DNA from: Oligoflexia bacterium
GTDB lineage: Bacteria; Bdellovibrionota_G; JALEGL01
Direction: 5' to 3'
Length of the DNA stretch: 64,000 bases
Assembly: GCA_035326705.1 (NCBI GenBank)
Contig: DAOLES010000004.1
Span: forward strand, 192,008-256,007
Shown here: positions 26,174-33,597 of the stretch, piece by piece
How the letters are laid out: every line of letters begins with the position of its first letter
Position numbering within the stretch: position 1 is the first letter of the stretch
Position numbers and translations under genes: made by a program
The notes under the pieces: generated by a model
What the model was told of the DNA's origin: nothing
Database searches by the model: none
The model's input: only the letters and a program-made list of their open reading frames with translations

Positions 26174-27103
26174 GTGGCCATGGTGAGCAGAGCATTTGAA
26201 AATACCTATCTTACGGCCAAAGGAGAGCCTAGGGCCAAAGTAGAGTTAAGTGCATTACAGACCTTGTGGTTGAATACCGGAACCTTATGCAATTTAAGCT
26301 GTGAGCATTGTTACATAGAATCATCACCCAGAAATGACAGACTGGCTTATTTGTCTGCCCAGGATGTTGAGCCTTTTTTGGATGAAATCAAAACCCGTCA
26401 GCTAGGCACCCAAATGATAGGTATTACAGATGGAGAACCGTTTATCAATCCTAGTATTATAGAAATTTTAAATTTATGCCTGTCACGTGGTTTTGAAACC
26501 TTGGTTTTAAGCAATGCGTTTAAAGTGTTAAACAAACATGAGCAAAGTTTGCTTGATTTAAATCAGCATTACCCAGAGCAGTTTTTTATTCGTGTATCTT
26601 TGGATCATTATAGCAAAGATAAGCATGAAGAAGAGCGGGGTGAGGGAACGTTTGAAAAAACCATGCAGCGTTTACAATGGTTGCATGCCAATGATTTTCA
26701 GCTTTCAGTGGCAGGTAGGGCCATGCTGGGAGAAAATTTAGCGGATAGTCAAGCAGGCTATAAATCTTTGCTTGAGTATTATGCAATTGATTTAGACTTA
26801 GAACAAAAGTTAATTATTTTTCCTGAAATGGCCAATGATAAAGATGTGCCTGAGATTAGTACAGCTTGTTGGGATATTTTGGGAGTAAAACCTGAACAAC
26901 AAATGTGTGCGCATGAGCGCATGTTGGTTAAACATAAAGGTGCAACAAAACCAGTGTTGATGCCCTGTACTCTATTGGCTTATGATGAGCAGTTTGTCAT
27001 GGGCAATACTTTGCAAGAAGCAGATAAACCAGTTTACTTAAATCATCGTTTTTGTGCCCAGTTCTGTGTGCTAGGGGGGTCCAGTTGTTCTGGCGTCAAA
27101 TAA
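26174..27103 (+). CDS. Radical SAM protein with C-terminal cysteine cluster
   Basis: The 4Fe-4S-binding CNLSCEHC (CxxxCxxC) motif near residue 39 and TDGEPFINP define a radical SAM enzyme of 309 residues. Further cysteines (ACWDI, MCAHER, MPCTLL) and the ending CAQFCVLGGSSC suggest an auxiliary cluster like those of SPASM or Twitch domains, as used in peptide or cofactor modification. The substrate is unknown. The downstream gene starts inside its 3' end, implying coupled expression of an exported protein. The promoter region contains the compound palindromes. Confidence 0.8.
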   Translation: MAMVSRAFENTYLTAKGEPRAKVELSALQTLWLNTGTLCNLSCEHCYIESSPRNDRLAYLSAQDVEPFLDEIKTRQLGTQMIGITDGEPFINPSIIEILNLCLSRGFETLVLSNAFKVLNKHEQSLLDLNQHYPEQFFIRVSLDHYSKDKHEEERGEGTFEKTMQRLQWLHANDFQLSVAGRAMLGENLADSQAGYKSLLEYYAIDLDLEQKLIIFPEMANDKDVPEISTACWDILGVKPEQQMCAHERMLVKHKGATKPVLMPCTLLAYDEQFVMGNTLQEADKPVYLNHRFCAQFCVLGGSSCSGVK

Positions 27104-27735
27104 AGGTGCTATTGCTAGTTTTAGGCGGCATGGTGCGGTCTGCAGTGGCGATTGATTTGGATGTACAGCAATGGGAGTTGATTAATTACCGCAAAATCAA
27201 AGCCAATACCGTAACTAACGTCAATGATCATATGCTTATCAACGTTGATCAATCATCGTCAGCTTTGGTGTATCCTTTTGCAACAGCCAAAACAGTTAAA
27301 GGCATAAAGATTCGTGCTCAGATGCAAGGTGATCTGAACTACCAAGACATGGTACCGGGAAGCATGGGAGCCGATGATTTTCCCTTACGAATAGGTTTGA
27401 TTGAACAGGGAAGCAAAAAACTTAATTTTTTGCAAAAAGCAATGGCCCCCCAGTGGTTGAAAACCTTAAATGCTTTTTCTGCTAACTATGGTGGGTTAAA
27501 TCAAGTGTACAGCTTGCTGTTTTATACCCAATCCCCAGACTTTGAAAAACGTGAGCATCCATTGGCAAAATACTTTTTTGAAGTTGCTTTAGCACAATTT
27601 AAAAACGGTAAGCTAGAATACAGCCATCAATTTGAGCAACCAACACAAAATATTGGTCTTTGGATCAGTTCTGATGGCGATGATACTTTGTCATCGTACA
27701 GCATAAGGATTCATGCCTTGCAATTGATTGAGTAA
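27085..27735 (+). CDS. Exported DUF3047-like protein
   Basis: TTG at 27085 (AGGGGGG 5 nt upstream) is the best start and gives a signal peptide (IKVLLLVLGGMVRSAVA). The mature part has the pattern W.LINYRKIKANTVTNV..HMLINVDQSSSALVYPF and later VALAQFKNGK and ISSDGDDTLSSYSIRI, which resembles DUF3047 periplasmic proteins. The start overlaps the radical SAM gene by 19 bp, so the two are translationally coupled. The function is unknown. Confidence 0.65.
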   Translation: MFWRQIKVLLLVLGGMVRSAVAIDLDVQQWELINYRKIKANTVTNVNDHMLINVDQSSSALVYPFATAKTVKGIKIRAQMQGDLNYQDMVPGSMGADDFPLRIGLIEQGSKKLNFLQKAMAPQWLKTLNAFSANYGGLNQVYSLLFYTQSPDFEKREHPLAKYFFEVALAQFKNGKLEYSHQFEQPTQNIGLWISSDGDDTLSSYSIRIHALQLIE

Positions 27736-27844
27736 ATAAAATACAATGATTTCAAGGTAAACTATAAAAGCATGTGCCTGTAATTTATATCTAATCTGCA
27801 TAAAACTATTGTTAAAAGCCTAAGCAAGCGATAAAGTGCCCTCC

Positions 27845-28759
27845 ATGTTGATGACCACAAGGGTAGGAACATTAGAATTGCGCAATCCTATTTTGGGAGC
27901 CTCCGGTACCTTTGGTTATGGTTTAGAGTTTGCGCAACTGATGGATTTAGAAAGCATTGGCGGCTTTGTCACCAAAGGCTTATCCATGCGCCCACGTTTG
28001 GGTAATCAACCCCCACGCATTCATGAAACACCATACGGAATGCTTAATGCTATTGGCTTACATAATATTGGCGCCAAAGCTTTTGTTAAAGAAAAACTCC
28101 CCCAGCTCAGAGAAATTGATACACATGTTATTGTCAATGTTTATGGAGAAAGCCCGCAAGACTTTATTGATGTGGCGCAATATTTGTCTGAACACGAAGG
28201 TATCTCCGCTTTAGAAATCAATGTGTCCTGCCCTAATGTTAAAAATGGTTTAGATATTGGAACAGATCCAGCACAAGCGGAACAACTGATTGCTCAAATT
28301 AGAGAAGTAACATATTTACCTCTGTGGGCTAAGCTTACGCCCAATGTTACGCATATTACTGCAATAGCCCAAGCGGCCATCAATGGTGGGGCAGATGCCT
28401 TGTCTTTGATTAATTCAGTCAAAGCCATGGCCCTAGATTGGCGCAGAAACACGCCACATTTATCCAATATTTTTGGGGGTTTGTCTGGCCCGGCCATTAA
28501 ACCCATTGCTTTAGCCAAGGTGTTTGAAGTGACTCAAAAATTTGATATTCCGGTTGTAGGCATAGGGGGCATAAAAAGTGCTGAGGATGTGGCTGATTTT
28601 TTAGCTGTTGGAGCCTGTGCTGTGCAAGTGGGAACGCATAATTTTGCCGATACTGCAGCAACTGAGCATATCGTTCAGGCTTTAAAAAATACTTTACTGG
28701 AAGAAAAAACAAGCGTTTCTGAACTCAAAGGACGATTTTTGCGCCGGGAGACAAGGTGA
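27845..28759 (+). CDS. pyrD: Dihydroorotate dehydrogenase, class 1B catalytic subunit
   Basis: The enzyme oxidises dihydroorotate to orotate using FMN. LRNPILGASGTFGYG, VTKGLSMRPRLGNQPPRI, the catalytic Cys in INVSCPNVKNG, and the phosphate-binding GIGGI and VGACAVQVGT motifs fit class 1 enzymes, and GMLNAIGLHN fits class 1B, whose electron-transfer partner is PyrK. No pyrK is adjacent. The start could be ATG 27845 or 27851; no ribosome site is clear. The GTG of the PilZ gene overlaps its stop by 4 bp. Confidence 0.92.
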   Translation: MLMTTRVGTLELRNPILGASGTFGYGLEFAQLMDLESIGGFVTKGLSMRPRLGNQPPRIHETPYGMLNAIGLHNIGAKAFVKEKLPQLREIDTHVIVNVYGESPQDFIDVAQYLSEHEGISALEINVSCPNVKNGLDIGTDPAQAEQLIAQIREVTYLPLWAKLTPNVTHITAIAQAAINGGADALSLINSVKAMALDWRRNTPHLSNIFGGLSGPAIKPIALAKVFEVTQKFDIPVVGIGGIKSAEDVADFLAVGACAVQVGTHNFADTAATEHIVQALKNTLLEEKTSVSELKGRFLRRETR

Positions 28760-29109
28760 GTCTTAATTATCCTGTACGTTCCAAACGCTATGCGGTACGC
28801 ATTCAATTAGGTCAAGCAGCGCAGGAGTTGTTTTACGGTAGCCAAATCATGAATATCTCTAAAGGTGGGGTTTTTATTAAAGCAGATTTGGTCCTACCGG
28901 TGGGCAGTATTATTGATTTTACTTTTACTTTACCCAAAACCAATCAAACCATCAGTGTTACCGGAGTGGTGGTTTGGGCGCGCAAAGCCCTGGCCAAACA
29001 ACAGGAATCCTTCCCCAATCATCCCAGTGGTATGGGAATTCAGTTTGTTCAAACATCCAGTGAGATTTTGGATAAAATCAGTCAAGAATTGCAGTTACAC
29101 AGCGCCTAA
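28756..29109 (+). CDS. PilZ-domain c-di-GMP receptor-like protein
   Basis: The 117-residue protein is a single PilZ domain of the Myxococcus type. RSKRYAVRIQL and NISKGGVFIKAD correspond to the RxxxR and (D/N)xSxxG c-di-GMP-binding motifs (the first is RSKRY here), and SGMGIQFVQ closes the barrel. It probably binds c-di-GMP and controls motility or surface behaviour. It starts with GTG overlapping pyrD by 4 bp, so it is coupled to that gene although the functions are unrelated. Confidence 0.85.
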   Translation: MSLNYPVRSKRYAVRIQLGQAAQELFYGSQIMNISKGGVFIKADLVLPVGSIIDFTFTLPKTNQTISVTGVVVWARKALAKQQESFPNHPSGMGIQFVQTSSEILDKISQELQLHSA

Positions 29110-29194
29110 AGCATGAATTTTAAGCATTAAAAACAATAAATTGTGACCAGTGGGTCTAGTATTTGCTTTAAAAAACTGGTATATTGCGACCTTC

Positions 29195-29743
29195 ATGTCA
29201 GTCATTAAAAAGAAAGAAGTAGTACGCAAAAAAAAGCCAAAAATGCGTACAGATGAAGACACCAACTTTAAAATTGGTGATAAAGCCGTTTATCCGGCCT
29301 ATGGTGTGGGTCAAATTGAGCGGATTGATGAAAAAGAGATAGCGGGCACAATCATGTCATTTTATGTGGTCCGTATTTTAGACAGCGAAATGACCTTGAT
29401 GGTTCCGGTCAATGGCGTAAAAAATGTTGGTTTACGCCGTTTGATTAAGGCTTCCCAAGTCAAGCGTGTATTTGATGTGTTTAAAGAGAATGATGTGGTC
29501 ATTGACACCACCACTTGGAATCGCAGACAACGCGAATACAATGAAAAAATAAAAACCGGCTCAGTCTTTGAAATTGCTGAAGTCATGCGTGATTTGTACG
29601 TTTTAAAAAAAGACAAAACCTTGTCCTTTGGTGAGCGCAGCATGATGGATAAGGCTAGAACCTTATTAATCAAAGAATTGGCCATAGCCAAAGAATCTGA
29701 TGAAGAAAGCATTGAGAAAAAAATAGAAAAATTTTTTGAATAA
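29195..29743 (+). CDS. CarD/CdnL-family transcription factor
   Basis: After a basic N-terminal stretch (MSVIKKKEVVRKKKPKMR) comes the RNA polymerase-binding domain (FKIGDKAVYPAYGVGQIERIDE, then FYVVRI and MLMVPV-type strands) and an all-helical DNA-binding domain (VIDTTTWNRRQREYNEKIKTG, then FGERSMMDKARTLL). CarD-type proteins stabilise open promoter complexes. ATG 29195 is taken as start; ATG 29243 is the alternative. The carD-ispD-ispF order is familiar from Myxococcus and Bdellovibrio relatives and supports the taxonomic placement. Confidence 0.9.
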   Translation: MSVIKKKEVVRKKKPKMRTDEDTNFKIGDKAVYPAYGVGQIERIDEKEIAGTIMSFYVVRILDSEMTLMVPVNGVKNVGLRRLIKASQVKRVFDVFKENDVVIDTTTWNRRQREYNEKIKTGSVFEIAEVMRDLYVLKKDKTLSFGERSMMDKARTLLIKELAIAKESDEESIEKKIEKFFE

Positions 29744-29772
29744 TTTTTCTGTGCTCAAGCACACGTTTTACC

Positions 29773-30486
29773 ATGTCTATAGCAAAGCATAAACTGAGCG
29801 TCGTTATTCCAGCTGGAGGCTCTGGCACTCGAATGCAATTGGGCCAAGCCAAACAATATTTAAAAATTAACGGAAAGATGGTGCTTGAATACACCTTGCA
29901 AGCCTTTGAAAGCCATGCATGGGTGGATGAAATTATTTTGGTTTTGCCAGAAGAAGATTTGGCAAGCAAACCCGTATCGTTTTGGCGTGATTTAGGGTTT
30001 TTAAAAGTCAAACACTGCGTGGCTGGCGGACAAAGCCGGCAAGAATCTGTGTGGCAAGGTTTACAACAAACAAATCTAAACAATAACTATGTATTAATAC
30101 ATGATGCAGCTAGATGTTTATTTAACAGCGAGGACTTAAGTGAAGCTATTCAGGTCTGCGACGATGCAGATGGTGTGATTTATGCTTCTCCGCTCAGTGA
30201 CTCCATTAAGCATGTTGAGTTGAGACGAATTAAAGAATCCGTGGATCGCAGTAAACTCTGGGCCATGCAAACCCCGCAAATATTCAAACGCAGTTTTATT
30301 ACGCAAGCGTATGAAAAAGCCATCCGCGATCAATTTTTTGCAACGGATGATGCACAAGTGGCAGAATACAAACAAGGCTTGGTTAAGGTATTTCCTTCTA
30401 GGCACATCAATTTAAAATTAACCCAAGCAGCCGATGTTGCATTGTTTGCCGCATTGTTGCAGTTAAAAGAGAGGCAAGATGTTTAG
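29773..30486 (+). CDS. ispD: 2-C-methyl-D-erythritol 4-phosphate cytidylyltransferase
   Basis: IspD makes CDP-methylerythritol in the MEP isoprenoid pathway. VVIPAGGSGTRMQLGQAKQYL is the CTP-binding P-loop, GGQSRQESVWQGL the second motif, and HDAARCL and FATDDAQVAE complete the active site. At 237 residues it is of normal length. It overlaps ispF by 8 bp, consistent with coupled synthesis of consecutive enzymes. Confidence 0.95.
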   Translation: MSIAKHKLSVVIPAGGSGTRMQLGQAKQYLKINGKMVLEYTLQAFESHAWVDEIILVLPEEDLASKPVSFWRDLGFLKVKHCVAGGQSRQESVWQGLQQTNLNNNYVLIHDAARCLFNSEDLSEAIQVCDDADGVIYASPLSDSIKHVELRRIKESVDRSKLWAMQTPQIFKRSFITQAYEKAIRDQFFATDDAQVAEYKQGLVKVFPSRHINLKLTQAADVALFAALLQLKERQDV

Positions 30487-30958
30487 AATAGGACAAGGCA
30501 TAGATATTCATGCATTTACATCTGAACGAAACAATATTGTTTTGGGTGGTGTAGAGATTGAACATGATATGGGGCTGGCAGGGCACTCAGATGCCGATGC
30601 CTTGATTCATGCCATTTGTGATGCCATGCTCGGCGCCTTGGCCATGGGTGACATTGGCCAATATTTTTCTGACACAGATCCCGCCTATAAAAATGCCAAC
30701 AGTGAAATGTTTTTACAAAAGATTTATGCCATGGTTTTGGACAAAGGTTGGCATATGGCCAATATTGATAGCACCATCATGACTGAGCAACCCAAAATTG
30801 CACCGTATGTTCCCAGTATGCAACAAAACCTAGCCAAAATTTTAGATCTTAATACCAATCAAGTCAGCATCAAAGCGACAAGAGCGGAGAAGCTAGGCAG
30901 TTTAGGCAGGCAAGAAGGCTTAATGGCCATGGCCAATGTGCTGTTGTATAAAAAATAG
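30479..30958 (+). CDS. ispF: 2-C-methyl-D-erythritol 2,4-cyclodiphosphate synthase
   Basis: IspF cyclises CDP-ME 2-phosphate in the MEP pathway. The zinc-binding GIDIHAF (Asp, His) and GHSDADALIHAICDAMLGAL motifs and the trimer-forming VSIKATRAEKLGSLGRQEG segment are intact. At 159 residues it is standard. A C(C/G)ACG-loop hairpin element begins at its stop codon. ispE is absent from the window. Confidence 0.96.
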   Translation: MFRIGQGIDIHAFTSERNNIVLGGVEIEHDMGLAGHSDADALIHAICDAMLGALAMGDIGQYFSDTDPAYKNANSEMFLQKIYAMVLDKGWHMANIDSTIMTEQPKIAPYVPSMQQNLAKILDLNTNQVSIKATRAEKLGSLGRQEGLMAMANVLLYKK

Positions 30959-31031
30959 TGAGTCCACGAGGCTGCTTTATGCAGCCGAGTGCATAGTGGG
31001 GTGAAAAAAGCAAAACCACGTTTTGCTTTAA
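30957..31031 (+). repeat. C(C/G)ACG-loop hairpin element, copy 3
   Basis: The element begins at the ispF stop. GGCTGC-TTTAT-GCAGCC (30970-30986) forms hairpin 1, GTGGGGTGA follows, and AAAGCAAAA (31007-31015) pairs with TTTTGCTTT (31021-31029) around a CCACG loop. The apical CTGCTTTATGCAG is shared exactly with the copy after the thioesterase gene. It could serve as a 3' end structure, though no T-run follows. Confidence 0.65.
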
Positions 31032-31057
31032 ACATACTTTTCAGTCAATACAAAAAT

Positions 31058-32104
31058 CTACTTACAAACAGGATGAACAAAAATATCATCTGCAGAAAGG
31101 GTAGAGATGGTGTCAAGTAGTAAGTCCTTGAAGCCTATGGAGTGTGACTCCCCTATCATTAATTGAATGTAAGTCACTTCATCAGATGTATCATCATGGG
31201 TGTTGATTTCAGATAAAAGGTGCTTAACAATATTTGCCCAATGATAATTACGCCAAAGAATGGTATATTTAATATAATTTTCTGCTTCGTTTGGATATTG
31301 ATTAAACAGTGCATGACTGTATGTTGGATGCATAGATTTTACCATATCAAAATAAGGATTCATGTTTTTAGGATAGGTTTTCTTGGATTGGGCAAGAATT
31401 GTTAAAAATTCTTCCATCTTAGTTTTAAGAAAAGTGATTTCTCTTTTGGCATCATCAAGGGCTTTTTTAAGATTAATACCAGTAAATTTTTGTCCATTGG
31501 GGTATTGCCCTTCTTCAAAAGAGTAGTTTTCTGATGAATATTGATTGAGTTTATCAGAAAAATTTTTATTATAGAACTCAACCGTAGTTGGGTCTTTACC
31601 TTCTAAAAAAGTAGATTGAATGAGTTCCCATTGAGAATGCAACAATTTTTGAAAATCAGATGTCATTGGATCACTCAAAGGCATAATTAAATTATTAGGA
31701 ATTTCGTCTAGGTTGGCCATGGTTTTTATCTCGTTTTCTAGGCTTTGAGATTGACCAGTCATAAAGAAAATAACTTTAGCAAGTCCACCCAAGGCAAGAA
31801 TTTTTGGATCTTCTAAGCCAATGATTGATTTTGTATCATCATTGATAATTTGATCACGCAATTCGAAAAATTCAGCATTAACAATAAATGTATCTTTAAG
31901 CCGTCTGTTTTTCTCCCAAATAAAACCATCTACCGCGACGTAGTAATTTTCATGATCAAGTGCAAATGCCATATGATCATGTTTTACTCGTTTACAAGTA
32001 GGTGAATGGCGTTCAGGGAAAATTTCTACAATAGTTCTTGAAAAGGCATTGTGCGCAGCAAACAATCCTAGGATAAGAAAAATAAAAACTTTACTTTGCT
32101 TCAT
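31058..32104 (-). CDS. Secreted protein of unknown function
   Basis: ATG 32104 is chosen so that the protein begins with a signal peptide (MKQSKVFIFLILGLFAAHNAF); upstream ATGs exist at 32143 and 32119. The mature part begins EIFPERHSPTCKR, is mostly helical with many charged residues, and ends VHPVCK. GLEDPKILALGGLAKV and IGESHSIGFKDLL stand out, the second faintly like EreA/ChaN-superfamily GESH motifs, but position and context do not support a firm call. It may be distantly related to the gene at 24936-25931. Confidence 0.65.
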   Translation of the reverse strand: MKQSKVFIFLILGLFAAHNAFSRTIVEIFPERHSPTCKRVKHDHMAFALDHENYYVAVDGFIWEKNRRLKDTFIVNAEFFELRDQIINDDTKSIIGLEDPKILALGGLAKVIFFMTGQSQSLENEIKTMANLDEIPNNLIMPLSDPMTSDFQKLLHSQWELIQSTFLEGKDPTTVEFYNKNFSDKLNQYSSENYSFEEGQYPNGQKFTGINLKKALDDAKREITFLKTKMEEFLTILAQSKKTYPKNMNPYFDMVKSMHPTYSHALFNQYPNEAENYIKYTILWRNYHWANIVKHLLSEINTHDDTSDEVTYIQLMIGESHSIGFKDLLLDTISTLSADDIFVHPVCK

Positions 32105-32189
32105 AACATAATGACGCATAGCATTTACTGAAGATGAATGCAAATATAAGTTTACGGTTTTTGGATTAAGTTATTACTCTTAGGATTAT

Positions 32190-33494
32190 TTATTTTTGCC
32201 GGAGTTTTTTTAACTGTTCTAAACGTTCAATTAAAGCAGTTTCTTGGCCTTGTGTTTTACCTTCATAATACACCTTATCTTTTAGGGCTTCGGGTAAGCA
32301 AGTCATGTTGGTTGTTGCTTCAGCATGATTGTGCGCATATTGATAGCCCTTGCCATAGTCTAAATCTTTCATCAACTGTGTTGGGGCATTTCTAATGTGC
32401 AAAGGCACGGGATAAACTTCACCGGATTTTAAATCTTTTTGTACTTTTTTGTAGCTTGCGTACACCGAGTTAGATTTTGGAGCAGCACTCAAATAAATCA
32501 CCAGTTGGGCCAGGGCCAGGGCGCATTCAGGCATGCCCAAAAAGGCACAGCTGTCTTTGGCTGCAATGGCTAAAGTTAAAGCTTGTGGGTCAGCATTACC
32601 AATGTCTTCACTGGCAAAACGAATGAGGCGTCTTGCAACATACAAAGGATCATCGCCAGCTTCAAGCATATACGCCAACCAATACAAAGCGGCATCAGCA
32701 TCGGAGTTACGGATACTCTTGTGTAAGGCAGAAATAATATTGTAATGTTGCTCTTGGTTTTTATCATACAAGAGCGTCTTTTTTTGAATGAGGCTGGCCA
32801 GTTTTTTTTGATTGAGCGTTTCATCTTTTTTTAAAGCATGCAAAGCTGTTTCAAAAATATTAAGTGCATAACGGGCGTCGCCATTGGCCAAGTGTGCTAA
32901 ATACGGAATGAGATCATTGTCAACGCGATTAGCAAATACATGCAAAGCCTTATCTTCTTTTATGCAGCGTTTAAGTAAATATTCAATTTGTTTGTCATTA
33001 AGAGGAGGCAAGGTGAAAACTTGCAAGCGGGAGAGCAAAGCCGCATTGATTTCAAAAGAGGGGTTTTCTGTGGTGGCTCCCACTAAAATAATTTCACCCC
33101 GTTCAACAGCAGGTAAAAACGCATCTTGTTGTGATTTATTAAACCTATGGATTTCATCCACAAATAAAACACAGGCTTGGCCATAATCTTCAAAACGTTT
33201 TTTGGCCCGGGCCATGACGTCTTTGATTTCTTTGATACCTGAGAGTACTGCTGAAAAAGATAAAAAGGGCAATTGACAAGAGCTGGCCAAAGCTTTGGCC
33301 AAGCTGGTTTTGCCACAGCCCGGCGGCCCCCATAAAATAAAAGAAAAAGGTTTTTGTGTGAATTGTTCCAGCATGCCTTGGCGTTTGAATAAGTTTTCAA
33401 GCCCCAAAAAATCATCCACAGTTTTAGGACGCATGCGCTCTGCCAAGGGGGACTTTTCAGAATGTTGGTCGGCAAAAAGGCTGTTGTTCATCAT
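32190..33494 (-). CDS. rarA: Replication-associated recombination protein A (AAA+ ATPase)
   Basis: RarA (MgsA) is a clamp-loader-like ATPase acting at stalled forks. LAERMRPKTVDDFLGLENL begins the fold; Walker A is GPPGCGKTS, Walker B is LFVDEIHRFNKSQQDAFLP, sensor 1 is GATTENPSF, and the C-terminal half contains the tetramerisation region with EDIGNADPQAL and YAHNHAEA. At 434 residues it is of normal length. It is divergent from the next plus-strand gene and may be transcribed with the secreted gene below it. Confidence 0.95.
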   Translation of the reverse strand: MMNNSLFADQHSEKSPLAERMRPKTVDDFLGLENLFKRQGMLEQFTQKPFSFILWGPPGCGKTSLAKALASSCQLPFLSFSAVLSGIKEIKDVMARAKKRFEDYGQACVLFVDEIHRFNKSQQDAFLPAVERGEIILVGATTENPSFEINAALLSRLQVFTLPPLNDKQIEYLLKRCIKEDKALHVFANRVDNDLIPYLAHLANGDARYALNIFETALHALKKDETLNQKKLASLIQKKTLLYDKNQEQHYNIISALHKSIRNSDADAALYWLAYMLEAGDDPLYVARRLIRFASEDIGNADPQALTLAIAAKDSCAFLGMPECALALAQLVIYLSAAPKSNSVYASYKKVQKDLKSGEVYPVPLHIRNAPTQLMKDLDYGKGYQYAHNHAEATTNMTCLPEALKDKVYYEGKTQGQETALIERLEQLKKLRQK

Positions 33495-33597
33495 GGCTAG
33501 GTACTATAGATGATATTTGCCAGAAAAAGAAGGGTCAAAAAATCAGTTAAATTTGGGCTTGCATTGCGTTACGTTTTATTGATACAGTGCGTCCATT

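Noticed and set aside
29362..30083. Two long minus-strand frames over carD and ispD
   Set aside because: Both overlap conserved genes and show no domain or signal; they mirror the codon pattern of the real genes.
31058..32104. Erythromycin-esterase/ChaN-type enzyme
   Set aside because: Only one GESH-like tetrapeptide near the C terminus supports it, and the rest of the family pattern is absent.
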